This document shows, one piece after another, positions 18,073 to 26,674 of a DNA stretch of 64,000 nt. Origin of the DNA: Opitutia bacterium (lineage in GTDB: Bacteria; Verrucomicrobiota; Verrucomicrobiia; Opitutales; Opitutaceae). Position numbers and translations under genes: made by a program. A model generated the notes under the pieces. It was given only the letters and a program-made list of their open reading frames with translations, ran no database searches and was not told the DNA's origin. The stretch's first letter is position 1, and each line of letters opens with the position of its first letter. The stretch spans positions 62,001 through 126,000 of the forward strand of contig JACRHS010000010.1 of assembly GCA_016217595.1 (NCBI GenBank). Reading direction: 5' to 3'.

Positions 18073-19713
18073 ATGTTACGTAAGTTTATCGCGAAGCTAC
18101 GCGAAAAGATCTCGCCCGCTTCCAAAGCCAAGAAGCCCGTCACCGGGGCTGCTCCTTCCAAATCGCCCACGCGCGAACGCGACCAGGGGCCCCGGCCTCG
18201 CGGTCACCACCATCCGGCAGGCGCCGCTGGCGCACATCCCTCGGGTCAAGGCTCCGGCTCCGGACACGGTTCCGGCCACGGCCCACGCGGTCGCGGACGC
18301 GGTCGTGGCGGCGCCGGCTCACACGGCGCAAGTTCGCATGGTTCATCCCATGGTCCCGCCCACAAGGAACGCGATCGCGACTCCCGCGGGCACGGTCCCG
18401 CGCATCGCGGCGGCCGCGATCGCGCCGTGGAAAAACCTTACGAGCCGCCGCTGTCGACCCATCGCGACGATGTGCCATTGCCAGATGTGCCGAAGATGGA
18501 GACGGCCTTTTCCGCGCTCGGGCTGGGCGATGCCCTCGCCTTCGCCGTACAGGAAAAAGGTTATACCGAGCCCACGCCGATCCAGACCCAGGCCATCCCG
18601 CTTGTCCTCGCCCGCCGCGATGTGATCGGCTCCGCGCAAACCGGCACCGGCAAGACCGCCGCCTTCGCCCTCCCCATCATCCAAAATCTGGGCCGGCACG
18701 GGCGGCTGCGTTGCCTCATCCTCGAACCCACCCGCGAACTCGCGTTGCAGGTCGAGCAAGCCTTTGTCGAGTACTCGAAGTTCACCGATTTGCGCGTGAC
18801 CATCGTCTACGGCGGCGTCGGCTACGGCAAACAAACCGACGATCTGCGTCGCGGCATGGACATCCTCGCCGCCACCCCCGGACGCCTGCTCGATCATCTG
18901 GAGCAGGGCAATTGCTCGCTCAACGACATCGACGTGCTCGTGCTCGACGAAGTCGACCGCATGCTCGACATGGGCTTCCTGCCCGACGTGAAACGCATCG
19001 TGCAGAAATGCCCGAAGCAACGGCAGACGCTTTTCTTCACCGCGACGATGCCGCCCGAAATCGAACAGCTTGCCAGCTGGGCGCTGCATGAGCCTGTGCG
19101 CGTCGAGATCGGCCAGCGCCGCTCGCCCGCCGAGACGGTGTCGCACGCTTTTTACCCCGTGGTCGCTGAACAGAAGTTTGATCTGCTGGCCGCGTTGCTC
19201 GAACGCACCCAGTACAACAGCGTGCTCATTTTCAGTCGCACCAAGATCGGTGCCGACCGCATCGCCACCCGGCTAAAAAACGAGAATCATCGCGTCGGCG
19301 TGCTCCATGCCGACCGCAACCAGCGCGAGCGCATCGAGGCGCTGGAAGGCTTCAAATCCGGCAAGTACGAGGTGCTCGTCGCCACCGACATCGCCGCCCG
19401 CGGTCTCGACATCCAGGGCATCACGCACGTCATAAACTACGACGTGCCGGAAAACCCCGAGGATTACGTGCACCGTATCGGCCGCACCGGCCGTGCCACC
19501 AAGACCGGCGAAGCGTTCACACTCGTGACCGAGGAAACCGTGCGCGATGCGCGCTCGATCGAGCGTTTCATCGGCACCACCATCGAGCGTAAACGCATCG
19601 AGAACTTCCCCTACACCTACTCGGCGCTTTTCGACGTCGAGACGCTGGAGGCTGCCGCCGCCGCGGTTGCCAAGCCAACGAGCCGGCTGCACGGCCGCGT
19701 TCGCCGCTCCTGA
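18073..19713 (+). CDS. DEAD-box family RNA helicase (RhlE-like) with basic N-terminal extension and DEVD motif
   Basis: 546 residues. Residues 1-120 are low complexity, rich in Gly, His, Ser and Arg (GHGSGHGPRGRGRGRGG), and probably bind RNA. The helicase core follows: Q motif GYTEPTPIQTQA, motif I AQTGTGKT, Ia PTRELALQ, Ib TPGRLLDH, motif II DEVD (292-295) instead of DEAD, motif III TAT, motif V ARGLD and motif VI HRIGRTGR. Subfamily signs point to RhlE. Its disordered basic tail is at the N-terminus, whereas many bacterial DEAD proteins carry it at the C-terminus. It probably remodels structured RNA in ribosome assembly or mRNA decay. ATG at 18073; no clear Shine-Dalgarno. Confidence 0.92.
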   Translation: MLRKFIAKLREKISPASKAKKPVTGAAPSKSPTRERDQGPRPRGHHHPAGAAGAHPSGQGSGSGHGSGHGPRGRGRGRGGAGSHGASSHGSSHGPAHKERDRDSRGHGPAHRGGRDRAVEKPYEPPLSTHRDDVPLPDVPKMETAFSALGLGDALAFAVQEKGYTEPTPIQTQAIPLVLARRDVIGSAQTGTGKTAAFALPIIQNLGRHGRLRCLILEPTRELALQVEQAFVEYSKFTDLRVTIVYGGVGYGKQTDDLRRGMDILAATPGRLLDHLEQGNCSLNDIDVLVLDEVDRMLDMGFLPDVKRIVQKCPKQRQTLFFTATMPPEIEQLASWALHEPVRVEIGQRRSPAETVSHAFYPVVAEQKFDLLAALLERTQYNSVLIFSRTKIGADRIATRLKNENHRVGVLHADRNQRERIEALEGFKSGKYEVLVATDIAARGLDIQGITHVINYDVPENPEDYVHRIGRTGRATKTGEAFTLVTEETVRDARSIERFIGTTIERKRIENFPYTYSALFDVETLEAAAAAVAKPTSRLHGRVRRS

Positions 19714-19728
19714 TTCGGAAAACAGCTT

Positions 19729-19759
19729 TCGCCCGCGCCAATCCGCCGCGGGCGATTTT
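19729..19759 (+). terminator. Rho-independent terminator of the RNA helicase gene
   Basis: Perfect 9-bp stem TCGCCCGCG (19729-19737) / CGCGGGCGA (19747-19755) followed by TTTT. It sits between the convergent helicase and CocE-type hydrolase genes. Confidence 0.8.
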
Positions 19760-19761
19760 GG

Positions 19762-21651
19762 TTACGGTTTCTCCGCCAACACCGACACGCTGAGTGCGGA
19801 TGCGGTGTTGGCCGCCCGGTACACCCGGTGCGTGGCTCGCTGGTAATCCTCCGCGCGTGCATTGGCGATATCGACGAACGTCTGCGGATTGCGGTCGATA
19901 TACGGAAACCAGCTGCTCTGCACCTGCACCATCAGCCGGTGGCCACGACGGAAGCTGTGCAAAATATCCGGCAGCGTAAACTCGACCTTTGTCACCTGTC
20001 CCGGCACGAACGGCTCGGGTTTCTCGAAACTGTTGCGATACCGGCCGCGCATCACATCGCCCCGCACCAGCTGTTGATAGCCGCCCAGCTTCACGCCGGC
20101 GGGATTCGGCTTCGGGTCGGGATAATCGCCGGGATATACGTCGATCACTTTCACCACCCAATCGGCGTCGGTGCCCGTCGTCGCCACATGCAGCACCACC
20201 TGCAACGGACCTGCCACCGTGAGATCTTCATCGAGCGGCGGAGTCGCGTACACCAACACGTCCGGACGGGCCGCCGCGAACCCTTGGTCTTCGACGGGAA
20301 ATGAGGACGGATAACCGGTGGATTTTTGCAGCGAGGACGGCACCGGCTTGGCGGGATCGCTGTTAAACTCATCGCAGGCGGCGGTGCGCTCCATCGGCGG
20401 TGACCAAGTGAGCGCGCCGGCCGCTTGAAAATAAAGCGTACGCGGCTTCGCCCCCTGTGGCGGCCAGGCGTCGAACTTGCGCCAGCGATTCGTCCCGGTC
20501 TCGAACATCCACGCCTCGGGCGGCGTGTGCTTGGTGTCGTTTTTCAGATAGCGGCGGAAGAAGGGCAACTCGATGTTGGCCAGATAAAATTCCGCGGTCT
20601 TGGCGCGAAAATCGACCGCGCCGAGTTTGTCGCCCGGACTGCGGCTCCACCCGCCGTGGTACCACGGACCGATGACCAGCGAATTGGCGATGCCGGGGTT
20701 CAGCTTTTCGGTGGCGCGATAGGTGGCAAGCGTGCCGAAGAAATCCTCCGCGTCGTACCAGCCGCCCACGGTCATGACCGCGCACCGCACGTTGCGCAGA
20801 TGTGGCCTGATGTCGCGCGCCTGCCAGTAGGCGTCGTAGTTGGGATGCGCCAGCAATTCGCTCCAGTATGGAACGCGCTCGGCCGGCAATAACGTGCGGG
20901 AGTTGGCGAGCGGACCCATGCGCAGGAAAAAATCGTAGCCGTCGGGCGTGCCATAGCTGAACTCTTTCCGGCCGTCGCGCAGCGGATCGTCGGGGCGCTG
21001 GGCGAAGTTGAACAAAAAGCCGAAGTTCGGCGCCAGCACCAGCGCCCCGTTGCGATGCATATCGTCGCCAATGAACCAGTCGGCGATGGGCGCCTGCGGC
21101 GAGGCGGCCTTGAGCGCCGGATGGCTGTCGATCATGCCCATCGAGGTGTAGAATCCCGGATACGAGATGCCGAACATGCCGACATTGCCGTTATGGTGCG
21201 GGAGGTTCTTCACGAGCCAGTCGATGGTGTCCCACGCGTCGGAGCTCTCGTCGATGTCCCGCGGGCCGCGTTTGTCGGCGCGGAACGGTCGCACGTGCAC
21301 GAACTCGCCTTCGGAACCATACCGTCCGCGGACGTCCTGCGTCACGAGGATGAACTTGTCCCTGGCGAATGTTTCCATCGAGCCGGAGAACTCGGGATAC
21401 TGGTCGGCGCCGTAGGGCTTCAGCGCATAGGGCGTGCGCGTGAGCAGGATCGGCCACGCCTGCGTATCGTCCTTGGGCACGAGGACGCGCGTGCACAACC
21501 GCACGCCGTCGCGCATCGGCACGAGGTACTCGAACTTGGTGTAGTTTTCAGCGAGCCAGGCTTCTTTGGACTGGGCTGGTTTCTCCTCGGCGCGCAGCGC
21601 GGAGCAGGCGCAGAGCACGAGACAGAGCAAAAGGCGGGTGATGCGGCTCAT
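19762..21651 (-). CDS. CocE/NonD (X-Pro dipeptidyl-peptidase S15-like) hydrolase, secreted
   Basis: 629 residues with a signal peptide (MSRITRLLLCLVLCACSALRA). The alpha/beta-hydrolase domain starts YLVPMRDGVRLCTRVLVP. The nucleophile Ser163 lies in GISYPG, preceded by DAWDTIDWLVKN, a fingerprint of the CocE/NonD group. The second half (from about residue 390) is the jelly-roll X-Pro dipeptidyl-peptidase C-terminal domain (LDEDLTVAGPLQVVLHVATTGTDADWVVKVIDV...). Relatives include alpha-amino-acid ester hydrolases and glutaryl-7-ACA acylases. Likely substrates are acyl or peptide esters; the exact one is not readable. The ATG at 21651 precedes the signal peptide directly. Its stop lies 48 bp from the convergent helicase stop. 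Confidence 0.88.
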   Translation of the reverse strand: MSRITRLLLCLVLCACSALRAEEKPAQSKEAWLAENYTKFEYLVPMRDGVRLCTRVLVPKDDTQAWPILLTRTPYALKPYGADQYPEFSGSMETFARDKFILVTQDVRGRYGSEGEFVHVRPFRADKRGPRDIDESSDAWDTIDWLVKNLPHHNGNVGMFGISYPGFYTSMGMIDSHPALKAASPQAPIADWFIGDDMHRNGALVLAPNFGFLFNFAQRPDDPLRDGRKEFSYGTPDGYDFFLRMGPLANSRTLLPAERVPYWSELLAHPNYDAYWQARDIRPHLRNVRCAVMTVGGWYDAEDFFGTLATYRATEKLNPGIANSLVIGPWYHGGWSRSPGDKLGAVDFRAKTAEFYLANIELPFFRRYLKNDTKHTPPEAWMFETGTNRWRKFDAWPPQGAKPRTLYFQAAGALTWSPPMERTAACDEFNSDPAKPVPSSLQKSTGYPSSFPVEDQGFAAARPDVLVYATPPLDEDLTVAGPLQVVLHVATTGTDADWVVKVIDVYPGDYPDPKPNPAGVKLGGYQQLVRGDVMRGRYRNSFEKPEPFVPGQVTKVEFTLPDILHSFRRGHRLMVQVQSSWFPYIDRNPQTFVDIANARAEDYQRATHRVYRAANTASALSVSVLAEKP

Positions 21652-21682
21652 GGCGGAATCAACGGGACAGCGGACCGGGTTT

Positions 21683-24118
21683 TCAAGGCTTGGCGGTGGC
21701 GCCGAGACTGAGCAACGGCAGGAGCTCGCGGCTTTCCGTGCTGCCGAGATTGAAGATGGTGAAGCCGCCGGTGCGATGCCGCCGGGCGATCTCGATCTGC
21801 CCAATCACGCGGTCCGCCGACAGTCGCGAATTGGAGGCGCTCTCGCCGATGCCGGGATAGACCGGCGTCTTCCCCGCCCACGCTTGTTGCATCGTGATCC
21901 ACGCATCGAACTGCCGGTCGCTCTCGGTGTAATTCATCGGGCAAAGGAAATCGACCCAGCCGCGCTCGCACCAGAGCTTCCAGTCCTGCCCGACGCCGTC
22001 GCGATCCTTGGCCCAGTTGCGAAAGACCGCCGCGGAAATCTTGATGCCGGGCCGCACCGCCCGCGCCTGTTCGCTGACGGCGCGCACCACCGCGGTGATG
22101 TTGCTCCGACGCCATTCCAACCATGCCTCGCGCCGTGCGCCGCCCGCGAGCACGTCCTGTGGCCAGCGCACAATCTCGACGCCGGCAATCTGCCCGAACC
22201 GCGCGCGGCAACCCGCGCAAAAGCAATGCTCGGAATCCGGATAGCGGATGTAATCGAAGTGCAATCCGGTGACGTCGTAGTCGCGGGCGACCTCCACCAT
22301 CGCAGCGATTTCGAGCGCCTGATTTTCGGGATGCGAGGGACACAACCAGGGCTCCTCCTCGCCCTTCGCGCTCCACTGCAAACGCCTCGCCTGCCGCATC
22401 CGTTCGCGAAACTCGGCGGGCGCGGCGTGTCCGGTATTCCAATTCACCTTCCAGACATGCATCTGCACGCCGTATTTTTTGCAGGCGGCGAGGCACTGCG
22501 CGATCTGATCGCCGCGCGCCGTCACCTCGGCGGCCACGGGCAACGTTTTGCTCGGGTAAAACGCCACGCCGCCCCACAACATGTTCGGCAAAATCGCGGT
22601 AAACCCGGCGTCCGCCAGCCGCCGGATAGTCTCGTCCCACGACTGGCCCTGCACGCCGAACGCGCTGTGGCACCAGAATGCGCGAAACTCGTCCGCCTGC
22701 GGTCGCTGCGCGAGGCAGAACGCCTCCAGCAAACGCCGTTCCGTCGCCGCCGCATGCTCCATGATGTCGATGAACTTTCCCGCCGCCAACGCTTGCCGTG
22801 CGCGGTCATGCAAAGCCTTCGCCTCATCCAACGCCGTCTGCACGCGGGGCTGCGCCGCGGCCTGCGCTGCGATCAACGCCACCGCCGCCTCGAAATTCTG
22901 CGCGCCGCCGACCCGCCCCAGCTTCGCCATGCTCGCCGCCGCACTTTGCGCCCACAGCTCGGGCACCAGTTGCCCCGCGAGCGCGAGCAGCATCCGCCGC
23001 TTGTTCACGCGATCATCGTTGAGGAGCACGTGCGTCACAAAAATGCAGTTCGGTGTGGCGATGACAGCGGCCGCGCCCGAGGGCCGGCCCTGCTCGTCGC
23101 GCCATTCGGCGAGCACGCGACCGGCATCGGTGGCGGCTTTCGCCTCGCGCACCAACCAGGAACGCTGCGCGACCACAGCCGGAGCGCCCGCCACCGCACC
23201 CGCGGCGAAATGCATCGCGGCAAACCGGCCGCGCTTTTCTTCGTCCCGCGTCAGGCCGCCGAATTCCAGCTGCGCCGCCGCCCGCAACTCCGCCGGCAGT
23301 TCGTAGAACGCCAGCAGCCGACCGCCGGCCTTGAGGTACTCGAGCAAGGCCGCAACCGCGCCGGGCGGCAGCGTCGGATTATAGGGCAACACCACGAGGC
23401 GGGCGGCCTGCAACTGCGCCGCGGTCACTTCGAGATCGCTCGGGGTGGCGCAACCGAGCCCGGCCGCAGCCAAGCCTTCCGTCATGGCCGTGGTATATTG
23501 CTCCACGCTTCGTCCCTCCCGCGGCAACGCGCGAATCAGCGACTCCGCCCGTAGCACCGCGATGCTGGCATCCTGTCCGAGCACTCCGGTGCGCCGCAGC
23601 TCGCGCACGCAAAACTCAGTATCCGTATCCTGGCCACGCCAGGCGGAGAGGCGCACGGTGGTGATGCGATCCCAGCCCGCGGGCCGGCCCTCCGGTTTCA
23701 GCGCAGATTTGGGCACCGTGATCGTGTGCCACGCGTTTTCCAGCTCCGGTTGAAACGAGGCGGCATACCAGCCCTCGCCGCTCTGGAGGTAGATGCGAAA
23801 TTGGGTGACCGGCGCGAGATTAGTGCAGAAAAACTCGAATTGCAGTCCCCGGCATCCAGCCAGGTCCAGCGCCACCGTACGATCCCACGAAGCCCGCTCG
23901 ATAGTCGTGCCGGCAAAGTTGCACGGCAAACGAAGCGCCGCGCGCCCCTGCACTTCCGCCGGCACGACCGGCACCGAACCTTTCATCGGCCGCCACACCG
24001 CCTGCGCCGCGGCTGCAACCGGATAAAGCCCCGAGTCGATCGTGACGTCTTCGGCGCGCAGCCAGGCGAGCGTGAGCGCAAACAATAGAACCATACGGAA
24101 ACCGGGGAGATGCTTCAT
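21683..24118 (-). CDS. Secreted GHL10 (DUF187-type) glycoside hydrolase-like protein
   Basis: 811 residues. The N-terminus carries a signal peptide ending near LAWLRA; the ATG at 24118 or the in-frame Met 9 could start it. The first part (about 30-190) is a beta-sandwich, carbohydrate-binding-like domain, followed by a glutamine-amidotransferase-like region with LVVLPYNPTLPPGAVAALLEYLKAGGRLLAFYE. The last 340 residues are a TIM-barrel GHL10 domain: FTAILPNMLWGG, YGVQMHVWKVNWNTG, VTGLHFDYIRYPD, and ISAAVFRNWAKDRDGVGQDW...VDFLCPMNYT. The acidic residue in HFDYIRYP is the usual catalytic-site landmark. The polysaccharide target is unknown. It is 31 bp upstream of the CocE-type gene on the same strand, so the pair may be co-transcribed. 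Confidence 0.82.
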   Translation of the reverse strand: MKHLPGFRMVLLFALTLAWLRAEDVTIDSGLYPVAAAAQAVWRPMKGSVPVVPAEVQGRAALRLPCNFAGTTIERASWDRTVALDLAGCRGLQFEFFCTNLAPVTQFRIYLQSGEGWYAASFQPELENAWHTITVPKSALKPEGRPAGWDRITTVRLSAWRGQDTDTEFCVRELRRTGVLGQDASIAVLRAESLIRALPREGRSVEQYTTAMTEGLAAAGLGCATPSDLEVTAAQLQAARLVVLPYNPTLPPGAVAALLEYLKAGGRLLAFYELPAELRAAAQLEFGGLTRDEEKRGRFAAMHFAAGAVAGAPAVVAQRSWLVREAKAATDAGRVLAEWRDEQGRPSGAAAVIATPNCIFVTHVLLNDDRVNKRRMLLALAGQLVPELWAQSAAASMAKLGRVGGAQNFEAAVALIAAQAAAQPRVQTALDEAKALHDRARQALAAGKFIDIMEHAAATERRLLEAFCLAQRPQADEFRAFWCHSAFGVQGQSWDETIRRLADAGFTAILPNMLWGGVAFYPSKTLPVAAEVTARGDQIAQCLAACKKYGVQMHVWKVNWNTGHAAPAEFRERMRQARRLQWSAKGEEEPWLCPSHPENQALEIAAMVEVARDYDVTGLHFDYIRYPDSEHCFCAGCRARFGQIAGVEIVRWPQDVLAGGARREAWLEWRRSNITAVVRAVSEQARAVRPGIKISAAVFRNWAKDRDGVGQDWKLWCERGWVDFLCPMNYTESDRQFDAWITMQQAWAGKTPVYPGIGESASNSRLSADRVIGQIEIARRHRTGGFTIFNLGSTESRELLPLLSLGATAKP

Positions 24119-24215
24119 GGTGGGGAGGGTTTGCCGGCATATTTGCCGCAGTCAGATGGCGAACACCAGCCTCTTACCGCAAGGCACGCCGCCACTCCGC
24201 CCGCCGTTTGCCAGG

Positions 24216-24268
24216 GCAAAAGCAAAACCGCCAGCGAGGTTACACCCCACTGGCGGTCTTGCTTTTGC
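24216..24268. repeat. Long inverted repeat (19-bp arms)
   Basis: Arms 24216-24234 and 24250-24268 are complementary at 18 of 19 positions, with a 15-nt loop. As RNA from the minus strand the single mismatch becomes a G-U pair, favouring a minus-strand transcript. The arms contain TTTTGCTTTTGC, so the hairpin could end transcription reading from the HNH gene toward the GHL10 gene, or protect a 5' end. It starts 98 bp upstream of the GHL10 ATG. Confidence 0.7.
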
Positions 24269-24363
24269 TTCTATTGCTTCAGTTCAGGTATCCATGCCCG
24301 GCTGCTGACCAACTAAGGCCGTTCACGCGGGCGATAATAGCGGAAACACCTCACTTCCGCCTT

Positions 24364-24410
24364 GGGAAATTTTCCCGAAATAACCGGGAAATTTTCCCGG
24401 TTTTTCCCGG
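24364..24410. promoter_or_regulatory. Paired palindromes GGGAAA-T-TTTCCC with third half-site
   Basis: GGGAAATTTTCCC is at 24364-24376 and CCGGGAAATTTTCCCGG at 24384-24400; each is a perfect palindrome about a central T. Their centres are 22 bp apart, two helical turns. A third half TTTTTCCCGG follows at 24401-24410. Such helically phased palindromes look like a binding site for two dimers, upstream of the GHL10 gene (246 bp from its ATG) and just after the HNH stop. Nested hairpins or a transcription end are the alternative. The regulator is not identified. Confidence 0.5.
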
Positions 24411-24452
24411 TAGGGGTCTGGGCCGCGTCGACCGCCCTCCCTGACACGGCGA

Positions 24453-25070
24453 TCATTCCTCCAACTCGACGTTCCAGTAAGCCACGTCCAAGAAGTCTTT
24501 CCACACCGCGTGCGGATGTTTGTCCAACAACGTGGAGATGATCGGCCGCCATTTCGGGCGCACCGGCTTCCGGATGAGCCGCATGCCGGCTTCGTGCGGG
24601 AGCCGGTTGGCCTTGCGGGTGTTGCAGGCGATGCAGGAGCAAACGATGTTTTCCCACGTCGTTTTGCCGCCGTGATCGCGCGGGATCACGTGGTCCAGAT
24701 TCAGCTCCTCGCGCTCGAAGCGGTCGCCGCAGTATTGGCAGATGCACTTGTCGCGCTCGAACACGTTGTTGCGGGTAAGCTTGAGCTCCTTGCACGGCAG
24801 CTTGTCGAAAAACGTCAGCAGGATCACCCGGGGCAACCGGATTGTGCGGCTGGGCGTGTGCACGGTCTCAACCGCCGAAAGTGGCGGGTTGCTGCACGAA
24901 AAATCCATCCAGTCGAGCAATGAAAAGACTCGAAACTCATCGTCGTCGGGGTGGACGACGTGGGCGTGCCCACGCGCGAGCAGCGCGAAGGCCCGACGGG
25001 CGCCGATCACGTTCACCGCCTGCCAGAGGCGGTTGAGAACGAGGACCGGCTGTTCGAGAGCAGCCTGCAT
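24453..25070 (-). CDS. HNH endonuclease
   Basis: 205 residues. The HNH fold is at about residues 100-155: CQYCGD (Cys111, Cys114), LDHVIPRDHGGKTTWEN (His127 and the following His and Asn), then CSCIACNTRKANR supplying the second Cys pair of a structural zinc. The N-terminal 95 residues (VLVLNRLWQAVNVIGARRAFALLARGHA) match the common bacterial stand-alone HNH protein of about 165-210 residues found across environmental bacteria. No toxin or phage neighbour is present. The 3'-5' exonuclease gene lies 65 bp upstream on the same strand, so they may share a transcript. Cellular role is unknown. Confidence 0.88.
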   Translation of the reverse strand: MQAALEQPVLVLNRLWQAVNVIGARRAFALLARGHAHVVHPDDDEFRVFSLLDWMDFSCSNPPLSAVETVHTPSRTIRLPRVILLTFFDKLPCKELKLTRNNVFERDKCICQYCGDRFEREELNLDHVIPRDHGGKTTWENIVCSCIACNTRKANRLPHEAGMRLIRKPVRPKWRPIISTLLDKHPHAVWKDFLDVAYWNVELEE

Positions 25071-25135
25071 ACGGGTCCCGGTGATAATGAGCCCCGGCCG
25101 GTGGTGTCAAGCGGCGCAACCACCACCCGCCGCGC

Positions 25136-25834
25136 TTACCACAGCGTGCGCTGGTGCAGCGCGTCGCGCTTGGCGCCGTCGAGCGTGCTTAGCGCGAGGA
25201 GCTGCATCACCGTGAGCTGCGCCAGCTGCGGCTCGCGCGCCAGCGATGCCAGCAACAACGCCCCCGCCAGCGCATCGTAGAGCGCCGCGTGGTAACGGCG
25301 GCGCGCCGGCGGACAATGTTCCGCCGCGAGCGCATCGAGCGCCGGTTGCAGTCCGACGGCGGCGACCAGCGTTTCCAGTTTTCCCGAGCCGAGCTGCGGG
25401 TAGAGCTGCGAGTAGATCGCCCCCGTGTCGATCCACGGGCCCCAGTCGATCAGCCGCTCGCCCGGCCGCGCGAAATCCGGAGAGTTGCGCGGGTACGGCC
25501 AGACGCCCTTGAGCAACGCATTCTCCACGCCGGCGTAATGCGCCGCCAGTGGCCCGGCTTCGCGCAGGTCGGCAAAGTAGTCCCACTCTTCGTTCATCGG
25601 CTCCGCGGCGGCGACATCCCCCGCGCTCAGCCCATGCACCGCCGTCTCGTCCGCCGCGATGCGCCCGGTGGCGGCGCACAGCCGCGTGCGCGTCGCGACC
25701 ACCCGCCCGCCCAACACCGTGGCCACGCCAAATTCCAGGATGCCCGAGGCGCGGTTGCCCTCGAAATCGAGAAAATGAATCGGCTGTTCGGTCCAACGCA
25801 TGATGCCCCGCGAATCACGCGCATCGCCGCTCAT
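25136..25834 (-). CDS. DEDD-type 3'-5' exonuclease-like protein
   Basis: 232 residues. Motif Exo I is FLDFEGN (Asp23, Glu25). ETAVHGLSAGDV resembles the region between Exo I and II. GPWIDTGAIYSQLYP follows and Exo III is HAALYDALAGALLL, placing it in the DnaQ/RNase T fold. The Exo II acidic residue is less clear (LAAHYAGVENALL, with Asn where Asp is usual would be a variant). Met 12 at 25801 (MRWTEQPIHF) is an equally good start. It is divergent from the inositol-monophosphatase-family gene, with about 65 bp between starts. It may act in DNA repair or nucleic-acid turnover. Confidence 0.72.
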   Translation of the reverse strand: MSGDARDSRGIMRWTEQPIHFLDFEGNRASGILEFGVATVLGGRVVATRTRLCAATGRIAADETAVHGLSAGDVAAAEPMNEEWDYFADLREAGPLAAHYAGVENALLKGVWPYPRNSPDFARPGERLIDWGPWIDTGAIYSQLYPQLGSGKLETLVAAVGLQPALDALAAEHCPPARRRYHAALYDALAGALLLASLAREPQLAQLTVMQLLALSTLDGAKRDALHQRTLW

Positions 25835-25898
25835 TACTCAATCCTCCGGTGGTAAAATTTTCGTGTCATTCGCCCGTTTCGCCGGTTCAACTGGCGGC

Positions 25899-26666
25899 GT
25901 GGACCTCACACCCTACCGCACCTTTCTCGCCGAACTCGCCACCGCCAGCGGCGATTTCATCCGGCCGTTTTTCGCCAATCCCACGCTCGTGGTCGAAACC
26001 AAGAGCGATGCCTCGCCCGTGACGCTCGCCGACCGCGGCGCAGAGGAACTTATGCGCAAAATGATCCGCGCGCGCTTTCCCGCGCACGGCATCCTCGGCG
26101 AGGAGTTTGAGCCCGAGCGTCTCGACGCGGAATGGGTGTGGGTGCTCGATCCCATCGACGGCACCAAGGCGTTTGCCACGGCGTGCCCGCTCTTCGGCAC
26201 GCTCATCGCGCTGCAACACCGCGGCCAGCCTGTCCTCGGCGCGATTCACCAGCCCATCCTCGGGCAGCTGCTGATCGGGGACAACCACACCACCACGCTC
26301 AACGGCCGGCCGGTACGCTGCCGCCCCACCCGTCGGATTGAAGACGCCACCTTTTTGACCAGCGACTGGCTCAACCCCGCCAAGTATCAAAACGGCGCCG
26401 CCTTTGCCGCGCTCGCCAACCGCGCCAAACTCGTGCGCACCTGGGGCGATTGCTACGGCTATCTGCTGCTCGCCACCGGCTGGGCCGACGTGATGAGCGA
26501 CCCGATCATGAATCCGTGGGACATCGCCGCGCTCATTCCGGTGATCCGCGGCGCGGGCGGCGCGATCACCGACTGGCAGGGCAAAGATCCGGTGGGCGCG
26601 GCATCGACCGTGGCCTCCGCCACGTCCGAGTTGCACGCCGCGGTGATCGCGGCGCTCAACCCGTGA
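25899..26666 (+). CDS. Inositol-monophosphatase family phosphatase, HisN-like histidinol-phosphatase
   Basis: 255 residues with the GTG at 25899, the usual size of HisN-type enzymes; a GTG at 25863 would add 12 residues. Metal-site motifs are GEEFEPERLDAEWVWVLDPIDGTKAF (Glu, then DPIDGT), and NPWDIAALIPVIRGAGGAITDWQG, the C-terminal WDxA signature. The opening YRTFLAELATASGDFIRPFF and KSDASPVTLADRGAEELMR match Mg-dependent histidinol-phosphatases more closely than myo-inositol monophosphatases, but no his genes are nearby. Substrate assignment (histidinol phosphate versus another sugar phosphate) is therefore tentative. Confidence 0.85.
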   Translation: MDLTPYRTFLAELATASGDFIRPFFANPTLVVETKSDASPVTLADRGAEELMRKMIRARFPAHGILGEEFEPERLDAEWVWVLDPIDGTKAFATACPLFGTLIALQHRGQPVLGAIHQPILGQLLIGDNHTTTLNGRPVRCRPTRRIEDATFLTSDWLNPAKYQNGAAFAALANRAKLVRTWGDCYGYLLLATGWADVMSDPIMNPWDIAALIPVIRGAGGAITDWQGKDPVGAASTVASATSELHAAVIAALNP

Positions 26667-26674
26667 AATGATAT

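Noticed and set aside
20300-20320. TAACCGGTGGATT as a further TetR operator
   Set aside because: Only the first half-site matches; the second half is absent and it lies inside a coding region.
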